Assembly: GCF_932526225.1 (NCBI RefSeq)
Contig: NC_064039.1
Location: 16,174,639 to 16,238,638, forward strand
Origin: Nematostella vectensis
Lineage: Eukaryota > Cnidaria > Anthozoa > Actiniaria > Edwardsiidae
Reading direction: 5' to 3'
Length of the DNA: 64,000 bases
Part shown: in pieces, positions 22,336 to 32,246 of the stretch
Layout: every line of letters starts with the position of its first letter
Numbering within the stretch: position 1 is the stretch's first letter
Notes under the pieces: model-generated
Told to the model about the DNA's origin: nothing
Seen by the model: only the letters and a program-made list of their open reading frames with translations
The model's database searches: none
Translations under genes and position numbers: made by a program

Positions 22336-23246
22336 AAATCTATTCTTGTTCTCTCGATTTGCCTTCATTTTCTTCTTGTATTCTTCATCTCTGGCATCGC
22401 TTCCTCCTTGGCTGTTCTCTCTGTGGTTGGTGGTGTGTAGTCTAGCTTGGTTCTAACACTCACTCCTCGCATGGCTTCATAAGGTGTTACTCCTGTCGCA
22501 GGGTGGGGTGTCGATCTGTATGCTACTATCATGTTGTGAATGGCTTCTTGCCGTTCGTACTTGTCTTTCCCTTCAAGGGTTGCTATGCGTTCAGTCTTGT
22601 TTAGTGTTTGCATGAACTTCTCGCTTTCTCCATTTGCTCTGGGACGTCCTGGCGTTATCCTGTGGGGATCGAATCCTTCTTCCTTTGCGAACTCTTCATA
22701 GTCCCCGGAATTGAATGGTGGTCCATTGTCACTCTCTACCCTCTTGGGTGTGCCATATGTTGCAAAGATGTTCTTCATCCTTTCCTTGACTGGTCCCAGG
22801 CTTGTGCTTGGCACTCTTTCCACAACTGGATATCTGCTCCTCTTATCAATAACCACGAGGTTGTAGTGTCCGTCTGGGTACGGTCCACCGAAATCTGTTG
22901 AGATGGTCTCCCAAAGTTTACTAGGGATTTGGGTTGGCTTGATGGGTTCTTCCTTGTGGCTTGTGGTTACTACTTGGCAATTGAAGCACTGATCGACTGC
23001 TGTATCTATCATACTGTTCATGTTTGTGAACCAATACTTCTCCCTGAGCATTTGCTTGATCTTTGTCTTGCCTAAGTGTCCCAGTTTGTGCCCGATCTTG
23101 ACGATCTTTCTCTGCAGTACTTCAGGAAGCACGATTCTTTCTTCCCGGAAGACCAGTCCTTCAGCAACTGAGAGTTCTTGCCTTACTTGGTAGTAAGTCC
23201 TTACTTGGTAGTATGTCCTTATCTCTTCTGAACTTCTCCCAGTCAC
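22336..23246 (-). pseudogene. Gypsy integrase core
   Basis: Minus-strand frame with the HHCC zinc-binding part (GHLGKTKIKQML ... CFNCQ) and the DDE core: first Asp in TDFGGPYPDG, second in VESDNGPPFNS, Glu in RANGESEKFMQ. These catalytic residues are intact. The last codons (EEAMPEMKNTRRK, then a stop) reflect a 1-bp frame change near 22385; in the other frame the typical KMKANREN stretch follows and is then cut by the insertion at 22335. Confidence 0.85.
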
Positions 23247-24009
23247 ATCTTGCTATTCTCTCTGCCAACTTCTGCGATTTCTTGTCTTTCAGTGTCTCTT
23301 CCCTGATTCTCTTAAGCACAACTGCTTGGTCAGCATCGACGGTCCACTTGATGATCTTCTCTGTGCTGTCGTCCCCAGTCTCCGGGAGGGGGTGCCTGGA
23401 AAGGTAATCTAGTGGATCTTGCTCGTCCTTCCCTGGTTCGTAGATCAGCTCGAAGTCGACGTCTTGCATTTCCATCACCAATTTCTCTATTCGTGGGGGC
23501 ATCTTCGCAGTAGCCTTGTTGAACATGGGTAGTAGGGGTTTGTGTGCGGTCACGATTCTGAATCTTGGTGCACCTAGCAGATAGATCCTCAGCCTCTCTT
23601 TGGCCCACTTGATCGCTAGTGCATCCTTCTCTGTCTGGCTGTATCTCTTCTCGGTGTCAGTCATCGTGCGGCTGATGAAGTGTACCGGTTGCATTCCTTT
23701 GTCTGTCTGCTGATACAGCGCAGCAGAGAGTCCTTGGTGGTAGCTTGCCTCCGTGCGGAGTATGATGTGGCTTCTGGGGTTGAAGTATGCCATTGTTGTC
23801 TCGCTTGATATGCTCTCCTTGATCTCCTGAAACGCTTTCTCTTCTCGTTCTCCCCAGTGGAACTTTGTTTCTTTTCTCGTTAGCTCGAATAGTGGTGCGG
23901 CTTTGGTGGCGTAGGCGCTGATGAAGTTGTCAAGATACCCCGCCATTCCGAGAAAGCTTCTCACCGCCTCCTTGTCCTCAGGTCTCTCGCTCTCCTTTAC
24001 TGCTCTCAC
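23161..24009 (-). pseudogene. Gypsy RT connection and RNase H
   Basis: Begins in the RT thumb/connection (RSFLGMAGYLDNFI, then APLFELTRKETKFHWGE) and runs into RNase H. Two usual acidic positions are altered: TEAS where the family has TDAS, and TAHKPL where it has TDHKPL. EKDALAI is kept. Ends LDYLSRHPLPETGDD and beyond. Overlaps the integrase frame by a short frameshift. Substitution of active-site acids suggests loss of function. Confidence 0.8.
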
Positions 24010-24104
24010 CTTGTCCGGCGCTGGTCTGAGCCCTTTGTTGGTGAAAATGTGTCCAAAGAACTCAATCTCTTGCTTCTCAAATTCGCACTTCTCCCCGTTG
24101 AATG

Positions 24105-24932
24105 TTATCCTGTGATCCTTTGCTCTCTGGAGGACTGTTCTGCTTCATCTCTGCCTCCGATCAGGATATCGTCTCGCTGATTGATGCAGTTGGGGATGTC
24201 TCCGAATATCTTGAACATTGCTTCGTCAAATACATCTTGTGAGGACTTGGCGCCAAAGACAAGTCTTCGGGGTCTGAAGTTTCCCCATGGCGTGCTGAAT
24301 GTCGCTACCTTCCTGGTCTCTTCGTCCAGAGTCAGCTGGTGGTATCCTTGCCGTAGATCTAGCTTGGAGAATATCTTGCAGTCACGGAGCTTATGGGTGA
24401 AATCTTCCACTATCGGGGCTTGAATGCAGCGGCTTCTCTTCGTTGATAAGTTTGGTACCCTCATGTCTATGCTTGCTCTGATCATCTGTGGTTCTAGCTT
24501 CTCCTTGTCTGTCTTTGTGTACTTCGGTTTGGGCTGAACAACTAATGGCGAACACCAGGTGATGGGGTCTCCCTCTGCCACCGGTTCAAATATGCCTTGT
24601 TCAACTCCCTGATCGAGCCATTTCTTGAGGGGTTGTTGCAGGTAGTAGGCAACATTCCTTGGTCGCTCTGCCACTGGAGTTGCTTCTGGGTCCATCTCCA
24701 GCTTGAATTCGATCGGCTCGCCTGTCTTGTCCTGGAAGCAGCCAATGCCGTGAAAGACCTTCTCGAATTGCTTGGTAATTTCTTCACTCTTCGTGGTTTG
24801 CTTTACCGTTTTGATTCTTAGATCATTGGGTTCTCTGATACACCCTTCTGGATCGATCTTCAGCATTCCAAGCTCGTTCAATGTCTCCTTTCCTATGAGT
24901 GGCGGCAAATCCATTCTTCCCCTTATCACCAC
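24105..24932 (-). pseudogene. Gypsy reverse transcriptase
   Basis: Fingers/palm region with FSKLDLRQGYHQLTLD, TPWGNFRPRRLVFGAKSS and the catalytic QRDDILIGG, where the usual aromatic before xDD is glutamine. I believe this form is common in related cnidarian Gypsies, but I cannot verify it here. Follows the protease frame with a small overlap. The frame breaks after SSREQRI near 24105. Confidence 0.8.
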
Positions 24933-25204
24933 AAAGCGAGTCTTTGCACCTCGGTTTTTGTTTCGTATGGTCGTATGGTGACTTCAAACTCTCCTTTCAC
25001 CTGAAGGCTTGTCTGGATGGTCTTCAGCTTTTCTCTGCAGTCTGTCAGATCTCCAATCTCGTCAGAGCGGTGGGAAAGTGCCTCGTACTGGTATTCGTCC
25101 ATTACATTGACGCTGGCGCCGCTGTCTGGTTCGACCTGCGCATCCACGTCTCCAAGTCTAACCAAAACTGTACCCTTGGGCTTGCCTGATGTCACTATCT
25201 TCAC
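24926..25204 (-). pseudogene. Gypsy aspartic protease
   Basis: Short frame with the retropepsin active site in VEPDSGASVNVMDEYQYEAL (DSG triad intact), N-terminal VLVRLGDVDAQV strand pattern. Processes the polyprotein in the family. Lies between the zinc-knuckle end of gag and RT, as expected. Confidence 0.8.
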
Positions 25205-25219
25205 ATGGGATAGGTGCTT

Positions 25220-26140
25220 TTAAGTTAACTCCAGGTACCCACTATTCGATCCACTGCTGGAATCCTCGTGCTCTGGTTCATGACTGACTTGATGGATACG
25301 TTTGAATCTTCTTCTATGCTTGTCTTCTGTTCCACCTTCTGACTTGCAACAAACTGCGAAGTGGTTGTACTTGCCGCATTTTAGGCATTGTTTCCTATAG
25401 GCTTGGCAGTCTTTCCCCGGCTTGTGTGCACCAGTCTTCCCACAATAGTCACACTTGTGCCTGTCCTTCTTTCTCGCCTCTCCACTTCTTTGTTGTAATG
25501 GGGGTTTCTTGGCTTGGGGCTTCTTTTGTGTTTGGATCTTGGTCACTTTGAAATCTTCCTTCATGTCATTCACCTGCTTATTAATCTCCTCCTTCTGGCC
25601 AGCATTTTCTATGAATTCGGTCAAATTCCATCTATTCTCTATGGCTCTCTTGACTAAATCTCCATCTGAGATCGTCTGGATGAGGTGCTCTAGAATCCTC
25701 TCACCTTCTTGAGTACCGAACTCTCACTCCTTGGCTTGGTATCTCGTTCTGGCTGCATATGTGACAATACTCTCGTTCGTTTCCATCTTTTGTTTGTTGA
25801 ACGTGTATCTTGCGTGGTGTTTGTTCTTCTTCGGCAGGAAATGGTTGTTAAGTTTCCTCTTCATTCTCGTGAAGTCGTTGTCATCCGCGCTTGGCGTCGG
25901 CTCTGGTAAGTTTCTTGCTAGTTTCTTGATCTCAGGCCCTCCATAAATCTTCATCGCTCACACTTTATCTTCGGTTGTTTTGATTTCAAAATACTCGACC
26001 TCCTCTTCAAAATCTTCAAGCCATTCCTTCCAGGCTCTTCCAATCTCCAACTGATTCGTCGGGATGCTGAAGGGTTGGATTCTGAGAGACTTACCACTCG
26101 TCAAAACCCTAATTTCGCGAGGTTGCTCGTTCTCTCCCAT
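25220..26140 (-). pseudogene. Gypsy gag (capsid and nucleocapsid), broken
   Basis: Start at 26140 (MGENEQPREIRVLTSGK, then GRAWKEWLEDFEEEVEYF). A stop follows at 25958, then the capsid continues at 25954-25724 (MKIYGGPEIKKLARNLPEP) in another frame, and finally 25624-25220 holds two zinc knuckles, CDYCGKTGAHKPGKDC and CLKCGKYNHFAVCC. Stops and frame changes between the three pieces show decay. Confidence 0.75.
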
Positions 26141-26307
26141 TTCGACACGTGACAGAATTCGTCGTTTTCTTCGATTTTCTCGCTAAATTCTCCCGCTGGA
26201 GCCCTATTTTCTTCTCTCTAGGTTTCTTCCACGACTCTTGCTGATTTCTGTCTGATTTACCGGTCTTCGCACGCGGTTTTCTCCGTTGTTTTTCCTCTCG
26301 TCGCCAC

Positions 26308-26404
26308 TGAAATAACCGGACGCTACATGGGGGACGCAATCTTGGATGTCAACTGAGTTTCATTGGTCAGCGGTATGAGTGTGCAAGGGCGCTAGGATAT
26401 TACA
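26308..26404 (-). repeat. Gypsy 5' LTR
   Basis: 97-bp terminal repeat matching 18780-18876. Followed on the minus strand by gtggcgacgagg, a plausible tRNA primer site (TGGCG start), and on the outer side by the catgt duplication. Confidence 0.9.
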
Positions 26405-26673
26405 CATGTTGCCAAGGCTTATATTTCAATAGTTCATATTTACAGAACAGTCTATAATGCTGACTTTGTGGATTTGAAGAAAACCTAGGGTACATTTTCG
26501 CTATGACAGGCTTTTACAAGTTTTGAGGCTTTGTAAGTAAAAGTGGAGGTAAATTCCAAAAAATTATAATCCAGAATGTATGGAAATGTCTTAATAAACT
26601 TTTCTCTTTCAGCATAAATATCAATCATGGATGAGACAGTACAGTAATCCTTATTCCCAGATATTTGTACTCT
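26405..26673 (-). pseudogene. Helitron linker between Rep and helicase, right part
   Basis: Minus-strand codons after the Rep stop include IDIYAEREKFIKTFPYIL and LDYNFLEFTSTFTYKASK, ending at LLKYKPWQH, directly at the Gypsy target site. They match the position of the post-Rep region in Helitron proteins. Stops are present. Confidence 0.6.
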
Positions 26674-27825
26674 TCATGAACCATCAAGTGATGCATTTAC
26701 TACTTCATGTGTTTCACTTACACACTTCAGTGAGAGTAAATGATGCATGACTTCTTGGATAGAATAGTCTCTTTGCCCTACACTTTTGATCATAATTTGT
26801 TTTAAAGCATTCTGAGTGTTACTTGTATCAGACATTTTGCTTATAACATTTGCAAATGCAGCATTTAGAACAGAAGAAGCTTTCTCTCCTTTAGATGCAT
26901 ACTTCACAAGATATCCCAAACAGGCCTGATAATCTATAACTATTTGGATATCACAATTCCCTCGCCAACCTTGAAGTTGCAGTGGCTGATGACGGTTTAA
27001 CCTAGAGTCATTTCGCTTTGTGACAGCTGTTGCTTTATACTTTGTTTTACCTGATATAGTATTAACAGGCTCAAAATCTATTCTTGTCTTGGTACAGTTT
27101 TCAAAAGGAAATTTGAATCTGCAACTTAATTCACCTTGACTTTCCCTTAGACAGTACTTAGTGCTGCACATTGTATGCCTCTCAACATAATTCAAAAGAT
27201 TCACATAGTCTTCTGTTGTCTGATTGTGTTTCAGGGACGAATAAGGTGTCTGGCAAGAATGAGTGTCTGGTTTGGACCACCCTTCATCTGGAGAACATGG
27301 ATTCCAAGTTGTTAATAAAAATTCTACATATTGACAAATCACGGACTCTGCTTTTATACCCTGAATCTTCTTACTTTTTAGTTCTAACATCTCCTCTTGT
27401 ACCAATTTGTTTTTGTGCTTATCAACATATTTTGATGCCAAAAAGCCTTGTAATGCAATTTCAGTCAGCTCACAAAGTCCTGGGTCATTGTTCAGTTTAG
27501 CTACTCCATGGCAGTGAATTGACGCTCTTTGAACTGCATATTCATATCTATACCAGTGCCAAGAGGCCCCCAAAGACTCCCTTAACCAGAACTTGACAAA
27601 ACGATCTGTTCGCTCAGTAAAAAACCAATCCAGAAAATGTGGATTTTCAATAACATTTTGTTGTCTGATTGCTGGTGTAATGTTTTCTAACTTACCTGGT
27701 TTCGTATAAACAGATATGATGGGGAAAGCACGAGCTATAAGCATTTTCTCTAATTGTGTCAAATTTTGTAATTCCTTTGGCACTTGAGAAGGTGTCATGT
27801 TATTCTCAGGTGAAATTTTGTTCAC
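26674..27825 (-). CDS. Helitron Rep (HUH endonuclease) domain
   Basis: Open frame of 383 codons. It begins [20 protein letters not shown], then [15 protein letters not shown] (Helitron-like N-terminal domain). The HUH motif is [13 protein letters not shown] at about residue 110, metal-binding His-x-His. The catalytic tyrosine region is [14 protein letters not shown] at about residue 305. In Helitrons this protein nicks and transfers single strands in rolling-circle transposition. The ATG is only the first Met after a stop; the protein originally continued from 28056 upstream. The frame ends NASLDGS-stop where Helitron proteins go on, so a nonsense change separates it from the helicase. Confidence 0.8.
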   Translation of the reverse strand: MNKISPENNMTPSQVPKELQNLTQLEKMLIARAFPIISVYTKPGKLENITPAIRQQNVIENPHFLDWFFTERTDRFVKFWLRESLGASWHWYRYEYAVQRASIHCHGVAKLNNDPGLCELTEIALQGFLASKYVDKHKNKLVQEEMLELKSKKIQGIKAESVICQYVEFLLTTWNPCSPDEGWSKPDTHSCQTPYSSLKHNQTTEDYVNLLNYVERHTMCSTKYCLRESQGELSCRFKFPFENCTKTRIDFEPVNTISGKTKYKATAVTKRNDSRLNRHQPLQLQGWRGNCDIQIVIDYQACLGYLVKYASKGEKASSVLNAAFANVISKMSDTSNTQNALKQIMIKSVGQRDYSIQEVMHHLLSLKCVSETHEVVNASLDGS

Positions 27826-28055
27826 TTTATTCTTGTTGCGTGATCATCTTGAACAGATATAAGGATCTTTCTTTTTACCTTTTGCTGATAGTGGCCATGC
27901 TTCATGGCAAACTTTGCATTTATAAATTTAAATTTTATAGAATTATGAAAATCTTGCATGTTTTTGACAGCCCACTCCTGTTCATGAATTGGTCCATTAT
28001 TTATTCTATCAAATTCAGATAAAAATGTTTCTCTGTCAACATTGCCATAGCATAA
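27826..28055 (-). other. Broken segment of the Helitron frame
   Basis: About 230 bp between the basic-repeat part and the Rep part. On the minus strand there are short Helitron-like codons (such as FLSEFDRINNGP and EQEWAVKNMQDFHN in different frames) with several frame breaks. No separate gene. Confidence 0.4.
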
Positions 28056-28540
28056 TTAATTTAGTGCTTGTGCAGTTTCAGTGTCCTGTGCATTGAGTTT
28101 ACCAAGTTCCACTCTCTTTTTATTTTCAGTCTTATTATTTTTGTTCTTCCTGAATTTCCTCATGTATTCTTTCTTTTTCACTTGTCTAGCAGTTTTCTCA
28201 CTTTCCGTCTCCTTAGCTTTAATCAGCTCTCTGTATTTTCTCATGCATTCTTTTTGTTTTACTTGCCTAGAATGTTTTTCATTTGCTGTTTCCTTAGCTT
28301 TTTTGCAGTTTTGTAAAATCTCACATATTCTCTTTTTCTTATTTGTCTTGATGGTTTCTCTTTTTCTATTTCCACACATTTATCTTGTCTTCTATTTCCA
28401 GTTTTGTAAAATCTCACATATTCTCTTTTTCTTATTTGTCTTGATGGTTTCTCCTTTTCTATTTCCACACATTTATCTTGTTGGCTACTTTTTAGCTTTT
28501 TGTGTACTTGATCTAGCTCATTAGTACCTTTAACTTCTAT
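28056..28540 (-). pseudogene. Helitron basic repeat region (REYMRKYR type)
   Basis: Lys/Arg-rich minus-strand codons repeat a motif of about 30 residues around KKEYMRKFR, KECMRKYRE and KREYVRFYK, each preceded by a SRQ(I/V) stretch. This is a known feature of metazoan Helitron proteins between the N-terminal domain and Rep, probably nucleic-acid-binding or a coiled helix. One 93-bp unit is duplicated in frame (28308-28493). A frameshift joins the two halves near 28260-28380. Confidence 0.6.
28308..28493. repeat. 93-bp tandem duplication in the Helitron basic region
   Basis: The stretch starting gttttgtaaaatctcacat occurs at 28308 and again at 28401, an offset of exactly 93 bp or 31 codons, with only a few differences between units. 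It duplicates one KREYVRFYK repeat. Confidence 0.85.
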
Positions 28541-29690
28541 CTTTCTTTTGCTGGGAATGTGAATTTGATTGTCATCTGATGTCTGGCTTTTTTTGTCTCC
28601 TAATTTTGAACATTCGAGTGGTAACATGTATGAAACAAAGTTGTCACTTATATTGTCTAGAAATGAAGCAGACAGCTTTTCATAGACAGCAAAATACCAT
28701 CCATTGTTATAGACATTCACTACTGCTTGGAAAGAATGAAATTGCTGAACTACAGTACAAATATCATCGTAATACAACCAATATGCACCACTATTTATTG
28801 CAATGGTGAAATGCTGGCTTGAACAACGTACAACAGCTTTAAGTGAATAAAAATTGCTTAAGACTTCCATACTCGAGGGGAATACAATTTGATCAATTGA
28901 GATTGCTGATAATTCAATACATAGCATTTCTGGCCGGGATACAAAATGCTGTAAAGCTGAAATATCACCAGAATGTGATTTGCATATGTCACAAAAAAGT
29001 TGTCTGCTATCAGGCAGAGCAGCCTCTGAGACACAGTTTTGAAAGTCGACATTTGTACAATTTTGGCAAGTAATAAAAGTACAACTACACTTGTACTTTT
29101 TATTATTTGATTGTCACATAGCCTGCAATATGTCTGATTTACTTGTTGAACAACAAATGATGATTTAAGATCATCAGTTAGATCTCCAATTGTTCTTAAT
29201 GTAAAAATTTCGCTAAAAACAGCATCTGCAGTCATTGCAGAAAAAGACGGGCACCGATTTCTGATCAGTGACCATACTGGCTCTCGCACTGCCTCAACAG
29301 CTCCAAGATTTTTCCGTTGATTACATGACTCATAGATAACTCTAAAAAACTCATTGCATGCTATATTTGAAAGGTGGTTTCTAAAAACTGCAAAACATAG
29401 TTCTAGAAGGCAATCAATTGCACATCAGAATTTCCCTGCCTCCGTCAAACAATAATTGCGGAAATTATCTCTCACATCTGATTCCTCATGTATATGAATA
29501 GTATCAGCACATAGTGGTATTACATGTGCTTTTTCTTGTAAGACTTTAGTTGCATCAGATTTTATATTCCCATTAACAATATGTGCCTCCTTGTTTGAAA
29601 TGAGAAAGGGGTTGAAACTGCCATTAGAAGGATAAGCTATCCGCCTTAACAAATATCTTCCCTTGTACCTAAAACACGTGACACGGTCAC
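28541..29690 (-). pseudogene. USP-like cysteine protease domain of the Helitron
   Basis: Minus-strand blocks in order: an N-terminal part (YKGRYLLRRIAYPSNG), then immediately after an in-frame TGA the nucleophile box CAIDCLLELC (about 29428), then EPVWSLIRNRCPSF and YCRLC, then in another frame two zinc-type pairs (CQNC and CDIC), then LCIELSAISIDQIVFPSS, and finally the His/Asp box HFTIAINSGAYWLYYDDIC (about 28780). Cys, His and Asp boxes in this order with a CxxC...CxxC finger match ubiquitin-specific proteases. In the family these remove ubiquitin; here the substrate is unknown. Stops and at least one frameshift break it. USP rather than OTU is my reading of the motifs. Confidence 0.6.
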
Positions 29691-30991
29691 TAAATGGGAT
29701 GGTTTTCCTTTGACTTTTTTGCAAGCTACACATTTGGCGATAGTTTTTTTGTGACTTGTGTTCCTGTCGGGAATCAACCAGGTATCTTGGTGATAAATTC
29801 CTTCATAACATAACAAGGCTCAATAGCTTGTCGATTTCAGTGCATGCAAACCAAGCCTAGGTCAGGTCAGCTCATTAATGCAAGGATAAACTGTGGACTG
29901 TATTGACCAGTAACAGGACGAAGTACCAATAAGTTATTTTAAAATCAACATGAACCCTTTTTTCATACATTTTCAATTATCATTTTTTTTTATCATTTCT
30001 AATCAATTTTTAGACTGAAGTTAACGGACAAAAAGTATGTTTTGTTTAGTTATAGTACGATGACTAGTTCCACAGCAGTCCTAGTTCCGTATCACTCAGC
30101 ATTTGTTTTCATCTTTTTGCCTCGAATATTGTAGATTTGAATAATCCAAAACTACCTAAATGATACAAAATTATTAACCTTTCCTGAGATATAAATCCAG
30201 CTTATTTCATCCATTGGTTTGTTCAGAAAGTATCATTATTTCGAAGCGATTTTCATAATTGTTGCTAAAATGAGCGACGTTTACTGCACAGTGAACTGAC
30301 CCGCGTCACGAAAGTCAGATGAAAACAATATCTCCTTTAACAAAAATATCCTTATTTTTATACGAATGCTTAGAAGAAAGAATGTCTTATAATGTGTATG
30401 GTTTTTTTCTGTCTTGATGCGATTTTTTCGATTAATATTGCTTTTAGTTTTTCGTGATTCCCGGAGGTCGTGGGTATAGTTCCGTATCACCCTGCGCCCA
30501 TAGTGTGTTTTTGGTTTGACTGCAGATATACAGCCGCGAAAAGGATTGATTTGATTATTCCGTTCTCAATTTATCCTATTAATCCCAGTATTTTTAATTC
30601 TAAACGGTTAATTTTTATTATTTGGGCCTTTTATTTCAGTCATTTGGCTGAACTTCATTTTAAAGAAAACCTCCTTGATATTGTTAGTGCTCGATAAAAT
30701 ATTATTCTATATTAAAATAATTACTGAAACTGTGATCGATATATCAATATGGTAGGATTATTAAATAAAACGGCCAAGATTAACCATACTTAAATCATTA
30801 GCTTGCTCACTTACAAAGGGATATGGGATTGTTATTGCAGAACTCTTAAAAGAACGACAACAACGCATTGGCGGCCGTAGCATTCACATTTTGTTCTTGT
30901 AAATAAAAACGGCTTTTTGTTGAGCTCTCGTGCACGAAAATTATCAAAATAAATCACCCAATTCTAGGCTAACCTTGTCCTCTAAATTTTT

Positions 30992-31186
30992 GCATTTTGT
31001 CCATTTTGCCGTTTCAGTATTTGTATTTTTGCATTTTGTCCATTTTGCCGTTTCAGTATTTGTATTTTTGCATTTCGTCCATTTTGCCGTTTCAGTATTT
31101 GTATTTTTGCATTTTGTCCATTTTGCCGTTTCAGTATTTGTATTTGTGCATTTTGTCCATATTGCCGTGTCAGTATTTGTGGGGGA
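30992..31186. repeat. 39-bp minisatellite, 5 units (U1)
   Basis: Units begin gcattttgtcc (one unit gcatttcgtcc) at 30992, 31031, 31070, 31109 and 31148, exactly 39 bp apart. As 39 is divisible by 3 the block stays open in several frames, so the apparent repetitive peptides are artefacts. Confidence 0.9.
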
Positions 31187-31434
31187 TGTGGCATGGGGGC
31201 TGAGCTATACTTTTTTTTAGCGCGCGTTCGTGTTTAAAGTTGTGCGAGAAAATTATGAATTGAACAACGATCTGGATGTGAAAGGCTCGTGGTTTTTTTC
31301 AATCCTGTTAAATGTTATGTTAAATCCTAAATGTTATTTTTTAATGAACTACACAGAGGCATCAGATGCATGCAAAACGCCTGTTTCCTCGCACCGCCGC
31401 GTACATCTGCACTAACAATGCCGTAGTTAAAAAA

Positions 31435-32246
31435 TGTAATGATTAGGCGGGAGGACTTCTGTAGACCGGAGTCGTACCTTTATTCTGAGTCAGTGGTATG
31501 AAGAGTAATGAGGAATTACAATGCGGTCCTATTTGTAGTAAAACAAGTAATACGTTTGATTGACAAGCACTGACCACGTGTGCAGAGTGCGGTGATTGGA
31601 CGATACTTGACAATGCAAACAGTTACATCAGATATCATTAACTCTCGGCAAAATTAGTGATAACAAAGGAAAGCTTTGAAAAGAATTTAAAGATACAAAA
31701 TGAATGTCCTTTGCTATGAAACTAAGGGAGTCGGTAGGAAAGGTCATAAGGTAACTTTGGAGGAACAAATATGTAACTTGTAATCGAATGTTATTGAACG
31801 GAAGGGGAAAGAACTGGTCGCTCAAGTAGCGTAGGTGTGATGTTTGCTGACTTAGATTAGCATAGTTAATCAGATTGCCAACACTGCAGAGCTAAGCACC
31901 TCCTACTTGAGTGTGGGCGATCCTACGTGCTGTGCTAATGATACCGACAATTAACGTACGACATCTAAAGGAAACTATATAAACAGAGACTTGTAAGTTT
32001 ACCAACTTAATGGGAAGTTGAAGACAGATAAGTACCCAAAACATGGTACGACCCGATAAAAGTCATTAGGTCGCTAATTAAGCGAACAACTTCCTATTCA
32101 AGCTAAATCAACAAAAACTAACAATGCTTCAAGAATACTTTCAACCTTGAACAACCCTTTTAGCTAGAGCAAATATCTTAACTTTGTCTATTTGCTTACC
32201 ACAATTAGCAAAATACGGATTCATTCTAACATAACCTATCATAACA
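31435..32246 (+). mobile_element. 812-bp solo-LTR-like insertion in U1
   Basis: U2 and U3 read gccgtagttagaaaactttg at this place. U1 has 812 bp between gttaaaaaa and aaaactttg, beginning tgtaatgatt and ending tcataaca (TG...CA), with aaaa on both sides as a 4-bp target duplication. A TATA-like ctatataaac lies at 31975. There is no coding part and no second LTR, so a solo LTR fits best. The orientation is assumed from the TATA box. Confidence 0.7.

Larger units (their letters stand above)
18780..26404 (-). mobile_element. Ty3/Gypsy retrotransposon with 97-bp LTRs, itself interrupted
   Basis: LTRs at 18780-18876 and 26308-26404 run tgaaataa...attaca on the plus strand, so TG...CA, with a perfect 5-bp target duplication catgt at 18775-18779 and 26405-26409. 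On the minus strand, a PBS-like tggcgacgag follows the 5' LTR and a purine tract (gtaagggagaaa) precedes the 3' LTR. Order: gag with two zinc knuckles, protease, RT, RNase H, integrase, GPF-like tail. The LTRs differ at several positions. A 2.9-kb unrelated insertion (19467-22335) splits the integrase. The gag contains stops and frame breaks, so the copy is dead. Confidence 0.9.
17625..29690 (-). mobile_element. Degenerate autonomous-type Helitron, split by a Gypsy element
   Basis: Minus-strand order: USP-like protease (29690-28541), basic repeats (28540-28056), HUH Rep (27825-26674), linker (26673-26405, then 18779-18441) and Pif1 helicase (18440-17625). This is the Rep-Hel layout of Helitrons, with an added protease domain. 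The Gypsy at 18780-26404 sits inside the linker; across one copy of its catgt duplication the frame reads YKPWQHVPDNAWD, continuous Helitron-type coding sequence. Frameshifts and stops occur throughout, and the helicase ends early at KIKAA. The right edge near 29687 abuts array 2 sequence (ggtcactaaatggg). Neither Helitron terminus is seen. Confidence 0.8.

Noticed and set aside
30930..31220. ORFs with repeating HFAVSVFV units (also at 37966)
   Set aside because: A 39-bp minisatellite (13 codons) gives open frames on both strands; different unit numbers between copies; not a protein.
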